The notes: generated by a model from the letters alone, not told the origin. A DNA stretch of 64,000 nt from Hafnia psychrotolerans (GCF_014639435.1 NZ_BMFZ01000004.1:124001-188000); one strand, 5' to 3'. Shown: positions 7,670 through 17,911, numbered from the stretch's first letter. Numbers and translations are program-made.

Positions 7670-9325
7670 ATGAAATTCATACGAGATATTAAAATAAGAA
7701 CAGCACTCGTGCTCATTCTCATTACGTTTTCTCTGTTATGGACTGGGGCATCAGGATTTGCCCTATATTCACTTAAGGAACTCAAGCAAGAGCTCGGGGT
7801 GACCAACATTCAACAACAAAATGGCGACATCATCAATGGTGCTAATGCACAATACTACCGTGCAATAACGCTGTTGGAACGCAGCATGGTTGGGTTGGCA
7901 AAAGATGACAGTGGAATTTATGACCTTGAAATAAAGGCAACGCTTGTCGAATTAGACCGTCTTAAAAACGGACTAGAACAATTTAAAGCAATTGATCATG
8001 GAAATCTCGACCCAGAGATCGTGGATGATATTTATAACAGTTCATTTACTCTCTACAATGATGCTGTATTACCGATGTTTAAAGCCGCCACAGAAAAAAA
8101 TATCAATGCGTTCGAAAAAATAAAAACGGATAAATATCTGCCTCTTAGGAGTGACTTCAGTGTAGCAATAGAAAAATACGGCGCAAATATAATATCCTTA
8201 AATAGTGAGGCAAACTTAAGAATTACCCAGTGGGTGGTATGGTGTCAGTATATTCTAATCAGTGCGCTATCCATTAGTGTGCTGATCATGCTGGTGACTG
8301 ACCGCTATCTGGTAAACTTTCTTGTTAAGCCGTTGAACATCGTGAAGGCGCATCTTGAATCTCTGGCGGTGGGCGTACTCGATAAAAGAATTGTTGACCA
8401 GGGTAGAAACTGTATTGGGCAGTTGATCCCGTATATTGACAAAATGCAGGGTAACTGGGCCAAAACGGTGTTTGAAATCCGCAACAGTGCAGATTCAATT
8501 TATAAAGGTTCTAGTGAGATCTCGATCGGCAATACCGACCTGTCCTCCAGGACTGAAGAACAAGCATCAGCGCTGGAAGAGACAGCCGCCAGTATGGAAG
8601 AGCTCGGTTCAACCGTTCAGCAGAATGCCGATAATGCCAGCCAGGCAAGCACACTGGCAGACCAGGCGACTCGGGAAGCGCAACAGGGAGGTGCCATTGT
8701 CAACGGTGTCATCGCCACCATGACCAAAATTACCAGCAGCTCACATAAAATCGTCGATATCATTGGCGTCATCGACAGTATTGCTTTTCAAACCAACATT
8801 CTTGCCTTAAACGCTGCCGTCGAAGCGGCACGTGCCGGAGAGCAAGGCCGCGGGTTTGCCGTCGTTGCCAGCGAAGTAAGAAGTTTGGCGCAACGCAGTG
8901 CACAGGCAGCAAAAGAAATTGGCGTACTGATTAATGAATCGGTAGAAAACATTCAATCAGGATCTGAGCAGGTGGCGAACGCAGGTGATGCGATGGAAAA
9001 AATCGTCAGTTCAGTCAGCCACGTCAATGACATTATGAGTGAGATAGCGGCGGCATCGACTGAACAAAGCAAAGGGATCGGCCAAATTGGTACCGCAGTG
9101 GTGCAAATGGACAGCGTGACGCAGCAAAATGCCGCATTAGTGCAAGAATCTGCGGCTGCGGCTGCCTCGCTGGAAGAGCAGGCTCGTCAACTGACAGAAA
9201 TTGTCTCGGTATTTAAAATCGAAGGAAAGGAATCGCAATCTTCAACCGGTCCTCTTCTCAGGCCGAATACACGAGTTAGTCGCGCGGTGTCGGTCCAACA
9301 ACAGGGCGGATGGGAAAAGTTCTAA
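7670..9325 (+). CDS. methyl-accepting chemotaxis protein
   Basis: A 551-residue transmembrane chemoreceptor. TM1 is near residues 10-32, a four-helix-bundle periplasmic ligand domain follows, and TM2 is near 185-210. A HAMP domain precedes the cytoplasmic signalling domain. The highly conserved hairpin tip is intact around residues 364-400 ([19 protein letters not shown]). Methylation-helix sequences [20 protein letters not shown] and [10 protein letters not shown] flank it. The last five residues, GWEKF, resemble the NWETF pentapeptide that tethers CheR and CheB in Tar/Tsr-type receptors, so this should be a high-abundance-type receptor. The ligand cannot be read from sequence. It is monocistronic, with AAGGAAGC ahead of its ATG. 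Confidence 0.93.
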   Translation: MKFIRDIKIRTALVLILITFSLLWTGASGFALYSLKELKQELGVTNIQQQNGDIINGANAQYYRAITLLERSMVGLAKDDSGIYDLEIKATLVELDRLKNGLEQFKAIDHGNLDPEIVDDIYNSSFTLYNDAVLPMFKAATEKNINAFEKIKTDKYLPLRSDFSVAIEKYGANIISLNSEANLRITQWVVWCQYILISALSISVLIMLVTDRYLVNFLVKPLNIVKAHLESLAVGVLDKRIVDQGRNCIGQLIPYIDKMQGNWAKTVFEIRNSADSIYKGSSEISIGNTDLSSRTEEQASALEETAASMEELGSTVQQNADNASQASTLADQATREAQQGGAIVNGVIATMTKITSSSHKIVDIIGVIDSIAFQTNILALNAAVEAARAGEQGRGFAVVASEVRSLAQRSAQAAKEIGVLINESVENIQSGSEQVANAGDAMEKIVSSVSHVNDIMSEIAAASTEQSKGIGQIGTAVVQMDSVTQQNAALVQESAAAAASLEEQARQLTEIVSVFKIEGKESQSSTGPLLRPNTRVSRAVSVQQQGGWEKF

Positions 9326-9761
9326 TGTTGCAGCCCCTTTCAGCATGTCAGAGAAGGGCGAATAACATGATGAGTTTCCTTTGGCACATAACTGCCACTC
9401 TCACCTGATAGAACGTTGATATCTGCAGAACTTGCGGTACCGGTAAGTCTACCCAGGGCGCCTCCTCGTTGAGTGGGCGCCTTTCACCGGGATGGTTGAG
9501 TCAATCGGTTTAGACAAATACGCCCTATCATTCCTTTCTACAGGTAATGCGCACACATTCCGGCATACCTGCCCACGTCATGTTCTTTAATGCACGGACA
9601 CGGTCATCGTCTCTTCGAGATCGGCATCTTAATATCACATAGCCTCAGAGGGTCATTTCCCCGAAAAGCGGTTTACCTCGTCACATCATCGCTTCTATCG
9701 CTAATGAATACCGCGGAGTCACTGACCGCCGAATGGGCAAAGGCAGGCTCATGACCGGACC
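9326..9761. other. non-coding gap after the chemoreceptor
   Basis: It contains a GGCGCC/GGCGCC hairpin near 9458-9482 that may end the chemoreceptor transcript, though without a clear T run. No gene with a plausible start was seen. Confidence 0.4.
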
Positions 9762-10526
9762 TCATGCAATGTAGTGGATATGTTTTTTTCCGTGGAAGGG
9801 CGAAATTTCAATCTTTGTCTCTACCTTGAACACATCCCAAAGTAACGTCTCTGTGAGGATCGCCTGCGGGCTACCTGCGGCGACGATCTGCCCTTCTTGC
9901 ATCACAATTAACGCGTCGCAGAACATCGAGGCGTGATTGATGTCATGAATAGCCACAATGCTGGTCACGGGCAATTCGCTGACCAGTTTCATCAACTGTA
10001 ACTGATGATGGATATCCAAATGGTTGGTCGGCTCATCAAGAAGGATCTCCGTCGGCGATTGTGCGATAGCGCGTGCAATGTGAACACGCTGGCGTTCGCC
10101 CCCCGATAAACTCTGCCAGCCCTGTTCACTTTTGCTCAGCATATCTACCCGCTGGAGTGCGGCAGTGACAGTATCGTCATCTTGCCTGCTCCAGTTAGAA
10201 AACGGAGAGTGATGGGGAATGCGCCCCAGTTTGACCACGTCGACAACGCGCATATTGGACTCGGTCATGCCGTGCTGCTCCACAAATGCCACCCGACAGG
10301 CGAACTGCTTTTTGGCTATCCGGGCGATGTTTTGCCCATCCAGCGTGACAGTCCCTGAAAAGGGGCGTCGTAATCCTGCCAGGATCCGCAACAATGATGA
10401 CTTACCGCAACCGTTAGGGCCAAGTAGGCCGACGGTTTCTCCCGTCGGAACGCTCAGTGAGACGTTGTTTACGATGGTTTTTTTACCGACCTTCCAGGTA
10501 ATATTTTCAGCAGTAATACTCATCAC
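9762..10526 (-). CDS. iron/siderophore ABC transporter ATP-binding protein (FecE/FepC type)
   Basis: A 254-residue ABC ATPase that powers uptake across the inner membrane. Walker A is GPNGCGKSS, the signature motif is LSGGERQR, Walker B is EILLDEPTNHLD, and a switch His follows in AIHDINHA. The sequence matches the FecCD-linked class that imports ferric siderophores, haem or cobalamin. Its ATG overlaps the permease stop by 4 bp (ATGA), so the two are translationally coupled. It is the last gene of a three-gene operon behind a Fur box. Confidence 0.92.
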   Translation of the reverse strand: MMSITAENITWKVGKKTIVNNVSLSVPTGETVGLLGPNGCGKSSLLRILAGLRRPFSGTVTLDGQNIARIAKKQFACRVAFVEQHGMTESNMRVVDVVKLGRIPHHSPFSNWSRQDDDTVTAALQRVDMLSKSEQGWQSLSGGERQRVHIARAIAQSPTEILLDEPTNHLDIHHQLQLMKLVSELPVTSIVAIHDINHASMFCDALIVMQEGQIVAAGSPQAILTETLLWDVFKVETKIEISPFHGKKHIHYIA

Positions 10527-11560
10527 TTATTCCTTGAACGATAGATAATAACGGCAAAGAACGGTACACCAACGAGCGCGGTGACGACGCCGACCGGCAG
10601 GCTTTGCGGGGCGATCAATAAGCGAGAAGCCACATCGGCGAGCACCATCAAAATGGCACCCGCCATCGCGCTGGTGATAAGCAACCGGCGATGCAACGGC
10701 CCAAAGAAGAAGCGCATAACATGCGGAACCACCAACCCCACAAAGCCGATAGAACCGGCCATGCTGACGATAGTGGCCGTGATCAACGCAGTGATCGTGA
10801 ACAGGATCAGGCGCACCCAGGGCACGGCGATGCCCAGAGAGGCGGCCGCATCATCGCCAAAAGTAAAAGCATCCAGTGCACGAGAATAGTAAAGGCACAC
10901 CGCAAGCCCTATCAGCATGACGACCAGAATAAGTTGAAACTCGGGCCATCTCACTCCGCTGAAACTGCCCAATAACCAAAACATCACATCACGCGCCTGT
11001 TGCGCGCTGGCGGATGTGCTGATGGTGTAAGCCGTAATGGCGTTGAAGAGTTGAGACGCAGCCACGCCCGCCAGAATGGTACGTTCATTGCCGCCGCGCG
11101 CGCCATTGGTTAAAAAGGCGACAAAGACAAAGGCGGCTAATGCCCCCGCAAATGCCCCGGAGGAGAGCGACACCGCACCGGTTCCGATACCCAATACGAC
11201 GACTGAAACCGCGCCAGTTGAAGCGCCCGCAGAAACGCCGAGCACGTAAGGTTCTGCCAGCGCATTCTTTAGCAGGCTTTGCAGTACCACACCGCAGATC
11301 GCCAACCCGGCACCGCAACAGGCCGCCACAAGCGCACGGCTCAGGCGGAAGTCCCAAATCACACTTTCGTAAATACGGCTAAGGGGTACCGCTGTCAGCC
11401 CGAGTTTATTACTGATGGCATAGAACACACTTTGCAGCGGGATAGAAAGCTCCCCCACGCTGACACCAATCGCGATGACCAGGAATAGCAACACCACGGA
11501 AAAAACGCCCGATGCGCCTAGCAGAAACCGCTGTTTGATCGGTTGTGCCACACCGGTCAT
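10523..11560 (-). CDS. iron/siderophore ABC transporter permease (FecCD family)
   Basis: A 345-residue multi-helix permease of the BtuC/FecCD family, which usually has ten membrane segments. Typical family features are ESVIWDFRLSRALVA near the N-terminus, VLQSLLKNALAEPYVLGVSAGAS in the first third, and GSIGFVGLVVPHVMR near residue 260. A single permease gene implies a homodimeric channel like BtuC. It overlaps both neighbours by 4 bp, which supports a single operon. Confidence 0.93.
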   Translation of the reverse strand: MTGVAQPIKQRFLLGASGVFSVVLLFLVIAIGVSVGELSIPLQSVFYAISNKLGLTAVPLSRIYESVIWDFRLSRALVAACCGAGLAICGVVLQSLLKNALAEPYVLGVSAGASTGAVSVVVLGIGTGAVSLSSGAFAGALAAFVFVAFLTNGARGGNERTILAGVAASQLFNAITAYTISTSASAQQARDVMFWLLGSFSGVRWPEFQLILVVMLIGLAVCLYYSRALDAFTFGDDAAASLGIAVPWVRLILFTITALITATIVSMAGSIGFVGLVVPHVMRFFFGPLHRRLLITSAMAGAILMVLADVASRLLIAPQSLPVGVVTALVGVPFFAVIIYRSRNK

Positions 11561-12558
11561 TGATTGAGTCCCAGATTTCTGAGCTGTTCACCAATCTGTT
11601 CAGCACCATAGATTGTGCGAATAGTGGGGTTCATTGCCTGGCCGTCCATCACGACGATATGACCTTTTTTCACGGCATCTAATTGGCTCACCGCAGGATC
11701 AGTTTTGAGGAATTTAATCTTTGCTTCGGCGTTATCGAGCGCCCAGCGATTTCGGTCAAGGCTTGATACAACAATCACGTCGGGATTCGCGGCAATGATG
11801 CTCTCCCAACCGACAGTTGGCCACTCTGTCTCTGAGGTGATGGCGTTATGGCCGCCCAACACATTAGCGATAAAACCGGAGGCGCTGTTCTTGCCGCCGA
11901 CATAGGCGTCAGAAGTGGGGGATGCGCTGGAGAACCAGAAAACAAACGAAAGGTCTTTCTTGTTTTTTCCAAACTCCTGGCGAAGATCTGCCTCGCGTTT
12001 TTTAAAATCAGCAATTAAAGCCTGGCCGCGATCTTCGACGTTGAAGATTTTAGCGAAGTCTTCAATCTCTTTATAAAGGAAGGTCATGTCCCACAGCTTT
12101 TGGCGGCTACCGTACATGTCGCCAATACCTTTTGTGGTGGCGCACATCCCCGGGGACATATAGCTATTAATGCCAACAGTGGCGAAATCTTCGCGCTTGG
12201 CAACTTTACTTTCCGGGCCGAGCAGCAAAGGCAGTTGTGCGGGAACAAAATCAGGGTTTTGGGCAAGGATAGATTCAAGCGTGGGTATTTCTACCGTCAG
12301 CGTTTTGATTTTTTTATTCTGTTCAGCGAGTTGCGGCAAAACTTTGGTCGGCCAAAACGCACTGGCGACCATCTTATCCTGCAACCCTAATAGCAGCAGA
12401 ATCTCGACGGTATTTTGTCCCAGTGCGACAACGCGCTCAGGGGCTTGGGTAAACGTCTCTTTATATCCACAATTCTCAATCGTGAGAGGATACGTTGTTG
12501 CTAAAGCAGAATTAACCGAGGCGAGCACCATTCCTAACGCACAGATGACCTTTTTCAT
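11557..12558 (-). CDS. iron/siderophore ABC transporter periplasmic binding protein
   Basis: The 333-residue product has a clear signal peptide (MKKVICALGMVLASVNSALA) and the two-lobed FecB/BtuF-type binding fold. PERVVALGQNTVEILLLLGL at the start of the mature chain is the family's opening strand-helix, and WESIIAANPDVIVVSS marks the second lobe. It begins the operon. A Fur box 45-65 bp upstream indicates repression by iron. No TonB-dependent receptor or siderophore biosynthesis gene is adjacent, so the ligand is uncertain: xenosiderophore, haem or another chelate. Confidence 0.9.
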   Translation of the reverse strand: MKKVICALGMVLASVNSALATTYPLTIENCGYKETFTQAPERVVALGQNTVEILLLLGLQDKMVASAFWPTKVLPQLAEQNKKIKTLTVEIPTLESILAQNPDFVPAQLPLLLGPESKVAKREDFATVGINSYMSPGMCATTKGIGDMYGSRQKLWDMTFLYKEIEDFAKIFNVEDRGQALIADFKKREADLRQEFGKNKKDLSFVFWFSSASPTSDAYVGGKNSASGFIANVLGGHNAITSETEWPTVGWESIIAANPDVIVVSSLDRNRWALDNAEAKIKFLKTDPAVSQLDAVKKGHIVVMDGQAMNPTIRTIYGAEQIGEQLRNLGLNQ

Positions 12559-12605
12559 GTAACACGACTCTTTAACTGAATGAATGTTGAATACGGAAAC
12601 GCAAT

Positions 12606-12624
12606 GATAATGAAAATCATTTAT
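12606..12624 (-). promoter_or_regulatory. Fur box
   Basis: GATAATGAAAATCATTTAT matches 15 of 19 positions of the Fur consensus (GATAATGATAATCATTATC). It lies about 50 bp upstream of the binding-protein ATG, where Fur would block transcription of the ABC operon under iron-replete conditions. Confidence 0.8.
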
Positions 12625-12830
12625 TATGCGATAAAAATATACGGCTTAACCGATGGAAAACCCACAGTAAATACACATCAACATTATGGAATTAAGCGGT
12701 AAAGAAAACGTAAAGTCGCTCATGATGCCGTGGATAATATTTAAAGCCTCTCCGTCTTAACGCGATGTCCTTTCCAGGATTGCTTTGTGCTATTCATCAA
12801 CGTGCTCGTCATCAACGGGTTGAACGCCCC

Positions 12831-13730
12831 TCATTCGGTCATACTCCCGTCAGTGATTTCAGCCAGCAACCAGCGTTCAAAATCCTGCAGTGCAGGTTCA
12901 TTTATTCCTGTTTCCACCGGTTTTACCAAACAGAATTTTTTGCTCAGGCACTCTGATTCTGGCCAGGGCGCGACAAGCGCTCCGCCCCTCAGTTCTTTCT
13001 CGACGTACATCCGCGGCACCATGGCCACGCCTTGTCCCGCCAATGCGGCAGCTATTGCCATTTCATGCAGGTCATACCGGACACCTTGAGCGGGATTATC
13101 AATGATTATCCCGCTTTCCTTGGCATAGTTATGCCACGCTTCCGGATTCTGCCGCCGGTGAATACGTGGTAGTTCGTTCAACTGATCATAGACGTTCTTT
13201 TCCGTTAACAGCGCAGGATGACACACCGGCACCAGCGTTTCCTGAAAGAGAAAGTCCATGCGCATCCCCGCCCATGCGGGATGATCAAAATGAACGGCGG
13301 CGTCAAAACCACTCCCGGTGAGAATGAATGGGTCGGTTCTGGCCGCAATATTTAATGTGATGTCGGGATGCAGAGATCTAAAACCGTTCAGGCGGGGAAT
13401 CAGCCACCGACTGGAAAACGTCGGCAGGACGGCAATATCCAGATTTTTACTGCCTTCAGGCAGGCCCATGATGTACTGGGTATCCCTGTCGAGCCGTTCG
13501 AGCGTTTCGCGTATTTGATGGGCATAGCGTGCCCCAACAGGATTAAGCTTGACCCGGCTTCCGGTACGGTCAAACAGTCGGCAGTTCAGCAACGATTCAA
13601 GGCGCGCAATCTGCCGGCTAATGGCGCCTTCCGTCAGCGATAACTCCTCTGCGGCCCGGGCAAAGTTGCCGTGTCTTGCCGCGGCATCAAAGGCCTGCAG
13701 GGCCGTACTACTGGGAATTTTTCTGCGCAT
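12831..13730 (-). CDS. LysR-type regulator, GcvA-like
   Basis: A 299-residue LysR regulator. The N-terminal winged helix-turn-helix includes NFARAAEELSLTEGAISRQI, characteristic of the GcvA-like subgroup, and a periplasmic-binding-fold effector domain follows from about residue 90. It is divergent from the metallo-beta-lactamase-fold hydrolase across a 340-bp region, so that gene is the likely target. Effector unknown. The minus-strand stop lies close to the Fur-controlled operon's upstream region, with no overlap. Confidence 0.9.
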   Translation of the reverse strand: MRRKIPSSTALQAFDAAARHGNFARAAEELSLTEGAISRQIARLESLLNCRLFDRTGSRVKLNPVGARYAHQIRETLERLDRDTQYIMGLPEGSKNLDIAVLPTFSSRWLIPRLNGFRSLHPDITLNIAARTDPFILTGSGFDAAVHFDHPAWAGMRMDFLFQETLVPVCHPALLTEKNVYDQLNELPRIHRRQNPEAWHNYAKESGIIIDNPAQGVRYDLHEMAIAAALAGQGVAMVPRMYVEKELRGGALVAPWPESECLSKKFCLVKPVETGINEPALQDFERWLLAEITDGSMTE

Positions 13731-13895
13731 AAAAACGGTCCCTCACGCGGTGCATGTCATGACCTTTCAGTGAGTTAATATCACTAATCAATGAAATAAT
13801 ATCGATTTATAGCCGAAAATTCAGCATGTAGCATGATGAAAAATCATTGAGCAGGCGCTTAGGTCCCTGCCGCTTATTCATGCCGAGGTGAGTCA

Positions 13896-13958
13896 ATGTT
13901 CTATACCGTGGAATGCACCTATACCGACCCCAAAAGCGATGGGAGATTTTATGCGTGA
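13896..13958 (+). pseudogene. 20-codon remnant of a small protein gene
   Basis: An ATG after GAGGTG opens MFYTVECTYTDP and reaches a stop after 20 codons. The opening looks like the N-terminus of a small ferredoxin-fold (EthD/YciI-like) protein. The rest of the 13731-14070 gap between LysR and the hydrolase shows no continuation, so this is probably a truncated gene. The family guess is weak. Confidence 0.3.
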
Positions 13959-14070
13959 ACGGGATCGGGCTATTCGACAAGCCTTGGGCCTAATGGCGCG
14001 TATTCGCTGTTTTGGCTCTACCGCATCACAAATAGATGCTCGACACTAACCCACTAACCCTGAGGTATTG

Positions 14071-14913
14071 ATGAACTCTCCACACTTCACATCCCATCAG
14101 ATTGGGGATTTTCTGGTCACTGCTCTGAGTGACGGCAATATGTCAGCCAACCTGGATTTACTCTCAGGCATTGAGACCGCCGATGCTGGGGTCATTCAGC
14201 ACCGTTGCGGGATTACTGAACCCGGCAATATCCATATCAACTGTTATCTCATCCGCGGTCGGGGACGAACCCTTCTGGTTGACACCGGTACGGGCGGTGT
14301 CAACCAAGTGGGAGGTCTGCTCAAAGGAAACCTCGGTGCAGCCGGGGTAACCCCTGATGACGTGGACACCGTCTTATTGACGCACGGCCATCCTGACCAT
14401 ATTGGCGGCCTGCTGGATGCGGAAGGACGCCCCATCTATAAACATGCAGAACTTTATCTTCATCCTCTCGAAGCGGAATACTGGCGAGATGATGAAAAAC
14501 TAAAAATGGCCAGCGAGCGCGTGCAGGGGAATTTTACGCGGGTCCGTCAAACGTTAGACGCTTATACACAGAGCCTGCGCTTTATTGACGGGAACGAGAT
14601 AATTGAGGGTATTCTCCCGGTATGGCTGCCGGGTCACACGCCAGGTCATACCGGATTTCGCATCGATTCAGGTGATAAAAGCTTATTGATATGGGGAGAC
14701 ATCGTCCATTTCCCCCATATCCAGTCAGCACATCCGGCCGTTTCTATTGTGTTTGACTGCGATCCCGCTCAGGCCGAAGCAACACGAAAAAAATGCCTGT
14801 CACAGGCTGTCAGGGAAAAGCTGCTCATTGCCGGAATGCACTTAGCCCCAACAGGGTTTGCTCATATTCTCATGGCAGAGAGTGGATACCGTATTTCATA
14901 CCCGGAAGAATGA
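14071..14913 (+). CDS. metallo-beta-lactamase-fold hydrolase
   Basis: The 280-residue enzyme carries the zinc-binding HxHxDH motif as THGHPDHIGG (about residues 108-117). The later metal ligands are in LPGHTPGHTGF and LIWGDIVHFP. No signal peptide is present. The overall pattern fits the lactonase/organophosphate hydrolase-like branch of the superfamily, so an ester or lactone substrate is possible but not shown. I start at ATG 14071 behind TGAGG; a TTG one codon earlier is less likely. It is divergent from the LysR gene and followed by its own terminator. Confidence 0.85.
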   Translation: MNSPHFTSHQIGDFLVTALSDGNMSANLDLLSGIETADAGVIQHRCGITEPGNIHINCYLIRGRGRTLLVDTGTGGVNQVGGLLKGNLGAAGVTPDDVDTVLLTHGHPDHIGGLLDAEGRPIYKHAELYLHPLEAEYWRDDEKLKMASERVQGNFTRVRQTLDAYTQSLRFIDGNEIIEGILPVWLPGHTPGHTGFRIDSGDKSLLIWGDIVHFPHIQSAHPAVSIVFDCDPAQAEATRKKCLSQAVREKLLIAGMHLAPTGFAHILMAESGYRISYPEE

Positions 14914-14945
14914 ATGGGAACCTTTTTTGAAAAAAAAGTAATCCG

Positions 14946-14988
14946 ACATGGGGTGCTCCCAATCGCATTGAGAACACCCCATGTTTTT
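14946..14988 (+). terminator. terminator after the hydrolase gene
   Basis: ACATGGGGTG (14946-14955) pairs with CACCCCATGT (14975-14984) and runs into TTTTT. Confidence 0.85.
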
Positions 14989-15076
14989 AAGCGGGCTGTT
15001 CTACTGTGGCTCCTCTGATTACTATTTCTTTTGCCAGTAAAGGGCCGAAAAATAAGCCATATCATTAAGCACTGTT

Positions 15077-16309
15077 TTACGTTGTGAACTTAGACCGGGC
15101 AACCATCAGACTTAAAATAATGCCTATTATTGCACTGGCCATACACAATAAATTAACGGCAAGTAAAAGGCTGGCATGATCAATCACTACACCGAGTAAA
15201 ATAGGGATCCCGTTAGCAACGTAGGCAATAACATAATACAAAGATATTAAACGTGCGTGACTCGCTTTAGGTGAGATCATATTGACCAGCGTAGCGCTAC
15301 CCACAAAAATTGCGCCATAGGCATACCCACCCATGATCATACCCACACCAGCCAGAATGACCGAGTGCAACGCAATAGCGCCGGCAAACACTAATACTGA
15401 CAAAGTTTGTGCCAGACATCCGTACAACAGTGAATGGCGTGCATTGAGTTGACGGCTCATAATCTGACTGATGCCGGCAATGGTAAGATAAGCCGCGATA
15501 ACATAACCATAAATGCCACGATTATGAATATCCAATAGTGATTCTGAAACACCAGGCCCAACGGCAAGAATGCTCGCAGCAACGGCCCAACTGGTAAACA
15601 GGGCAACAGAACATAAGAAGAAGTTTTTACCCGTGGCCTGCAAACCCGACAACAGGCTGCTATTTTCAGCCTCTACTTTATCTTTCGTCTTTTCATGCAC
15701 AATAATCACCGGGGAAGAGGGCCACTTGAACATTACCCCTAATGCAGCAATAAACGAGATCGCCATAATAAGGATGAAGGGTAATGAGGTGGCGTGGAAT
15801 CCCGTTTGTAAAGCAATGCCGCTGAATATAGGCCCCAGCGCCAAACCTGAGGTAAAGGATAACGTGGCAATCAGTGCTGCAACCTTACCGCGATCCTTAG
15901 GTCCAAAATGAACCAAAGCCATGTTTGCTGCCCCCGTCAATGCACCGGTACCCATCCCGGCCAATAACCGAGCAACAAATAGCAAAGTAAATGAGTCTGC
16001 TCTTGCAAATAATAGTGCACCGCAGAAGACCATAAATAACGCCGGGACAATCATGCTGCGCAAGTCTTGGACTTTGCCTGCCATATTACCGACGCCAAAC
16101 AGTGATATAAGAACACCCGCGGCATAGGCACCATAAATGAGGGTCAAACTCACTGCCGTGAGCCCTAATTCATGTTGATAGAGCGGATACAATGGAGTAG
16201 GTGCACTGCTGTTCAATAACGCAGCCATTAAAGCCAAAGCAAGAAAAAGCATAATGACAAAATGTGATGTGCGTGCAGGAGCATGATTAATAGCAAAACT
16301 ATCAGACAT
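15077..16309 (-). CDS. MFS transporter
   Basis: A 410-residue protein of about twelve membrane helices. The early cytoplasmic loop GNMAGKVQDLRS stands where MFS motif A lies, and VARLLAGMGTGALTGAANMAL follows it. This fits drug or metabolite efflux carriers of the DHA type, but the substrate is not readable. It is divergent from the LysR gene at 16617, its probable regulator. Confidence 0.88.
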   Translation of the reverse strand: MSDSFAINHAPARTSHFVIMLFLALALMAALLNSSAPTPLYPLYQHELGLTAVSLTLIYGAYAAGVLISLFGVGNMAGKVQDLRSMIVPALFMVFCGALLFARADSFTLLFVARLLAGMGTGALTGAANMALVHFGPKDRGKVAALIATLSFTSGLALGPIFSGIALQTGFHATSLPFILIMAISFIAALGVMFKWPSSPVIIVHEKTKDKVEAENSSLLSGLQATGKNFFLCSVALFTSWAVAASILAVGPGVSESLLDIHNRGIYGYVIAAYLTIAGISQIMSRQLNARHSLLYGCLAQTLSVLVFAGAIALHSVILAGVGMIMGGYAYGAIFVGSATLVNMISPKASHARLISLYYVIAYVANGIPILLGVVIDHASLLLAVNLLCMASAIIGIILSLMVARSKFTT

Positions 16310-16434
16310 CTCTTTCTCCAGAGTATTCGGTTTTCACCTTAATCATTTTATTAAAAAATCTTATTCGGATAGTCAGTCAATTATCAGAACTGGCGCCATC
16401 ATAATAGTTTGCTGTCGCGTTAAGAATCGATAAA

Positions 16435-16447
16435 ACTGCATTGCAGT
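16435..16447. promoter_or_regulatory. palindrome in the MFS/LysR divergent region
   Basis: ACTGCA-T-TGCAGT is a perfect 6-bp inverted repeat within the 307-bp divergent intergenic region and could be the LysR binding core. Nothing else stands out in 16310-16616. Confidence 0.35.
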
Positions 16448-16616
16448 GGTTCAAAAATGCAGTCATTGTCCAGCACTGATGCAAATTTACCGCATCAAAA
16501 TGCCCTATCCTGACAACAAACCCTTTATCATAACGCCGAAAATTTACTTGCTACACTTGATACGAGCACGTTATCACTCTCAGCCGTTATCAATGCTCTC
16601 AAAAGGAAATTCAAGA

Positions 16617-17489
16617 ATGAATTGGGACGATGCGCGTTTTTTCCTCGCACTGGCGCGATGCGGCACCTTGCGCAAAGCGGCAGGTCAGTTGCTTGTCGAT
16701 CAAGCGACAGTGGGCAGACGCATCACGGTGTTAGAGGAAAGCCTGGGTTCGAAACTGTTCATTCGTACGCCAAAGCGTTTTTCCCTCAGCCCATTGGCTA
16801 ACGAATTGCTGCCTGATGTCATTAAAATGGAAGACGCCATGCTTGCCATCCGTCGTAAAGCCTCCAACGGCGACGACAGCATGAGCGGTCATGTCAGCAT
16901 CGCGACCACCGACAGCATGGCTGAGGTTTTTGTTATACCCGCGCTGAAAAAGCTTCGGGAGCAATATCCTGAAATCACCGTAACCTTATTGACCTCGGTA
17001 ACGATCTCGGATATTTCATATCGAAGTGCAGACATGGCTATTCGTGGTGCAAGGCCGGAAGAGAAAACATTGGTAATCAAGCGACTATCCACTATTGAGA
17101 TGGGGCTTTATACCACTGAAGAGTATATTCAAAAAAAAGGCATGCCAATGAAAGGGACTCAGCTCCAGGGGCATGATTTATTGATGTTTCCAAAGGATTT
17201 AGTGCCAAGGCATTGGGACAACTTCGGTGGCGAGAATCTCGTTAACCCTCATGTGGTGCTTCAATCCAACTCGCAAATGCTTCTGCGCTCAGCAACCTCC
17301 CACGGTCTTGGTATAGGTTTGCTGTCCTCATTTCTGGCAGAGCAGGATCCCAAACTGATAAGAGTGTTTCCCGAAAGCAAGGATTGGGTCGATATATGGC
17401 TAGTTTTGCATCCAGACCTGAAGCGCTCGGCCAGAATTCGCGCTGTGATTAAAACGCTGGAGTTTGAATTTTCCAAACTGCCGGTATAA
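16617..17489 (+). CDS. LysR-type transcriptional regulator
   Basis: A 290-residue LysR protein that starts MNWDDARFFLALARCGTLRK, the typical opening of this subgroup, and has the helix-turn-helix within AAGQLLVDQATVGRRI. The effector domain follows from residue 90. The start is set at 16617 by AAAGGA upstream; the ORF reaching back to 16446 adds 57 residues outside the family. It is divergent from the MFS gene. Confidence 0.9.
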   Translation: MNWDDARFFLALARCGTLRKAAGQLLVDQATVGRRITVLEESLGSKLFIRTPKRFSLSPLANELLPDVIKMEDAMLAIRRKASNGDDSMSGHVSIATTDSMAEVFVIPALKKLREQYPEITVTLLTSVTISDISYRSADMAIRGARPEEKTLVIKRLSTIEMGLYTTEEYIQKKGMPMKGTQLQGHDLLMFPKDLVPRHWDNFGGENLVNPHVVLQSNSQMLLRSATSHGLGIGLLSSFLAEQDPKLIRVFPESKDWVDIWLVLHPDLKRSARIRAVIKTLEFEFSKLPV

Positions 17490-17659
17490 ATACCGCTATT
17501 GTCTGCATTACGTACTGCGTCAAGATGTAAGTACACTGGTTTTATAGCCTTCTGAAACTGCGGCTGACGTATTCTCCATGGATTACTAGAACATATCAGC
17601 AATATTAGCTGTCTCCGCTTGTGGCACATAGATGCTCATAACGACGACCTCCGGCGGTA

Positions 17660-17911
17660 ATGAGCAAGCAGAAGACGTCTCATCAGGGAAAAGGACTGAT
17701 GTATGAATCGCTCAAGGCGGCGATTCAGTATGTGCATGAAAAATATGACTTGCATCGAATCATGGCAAACCATCTTCCTGATAACACTCGCAGCAGCAAA
17801 ACACTTGAAAGCCTAGGATTTATGAAAGAGGGATATGCAAAATCCTATCTCAAAATAAATGGTATTTGGCAGGACCATGTACTGAACTCAATTATTTTTC
17901 CAGATAAATAA
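17660..17911 (+). pseudogene. C-terminal fragment of a RimJ-like acetyltransferase
   Basis: The 83 readable codons match only the second half of RimJ/RimL-type ribosomal protein N-acetyltransferases: the acetyl-CoA loop HQGKGLMYESL, then HRIMANHLPDNTRSSKTLES and NGIWQDHVLNS. The first half of the domain (about 100 residues) is missing and upstream sequence to 17489 shows no trace of it. It cannot be a functional GNAT enzyme. This is probably a truncated horizontally acquired or duplicated copy, with the true rimJ elsewhere. Confidence 0.75.
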
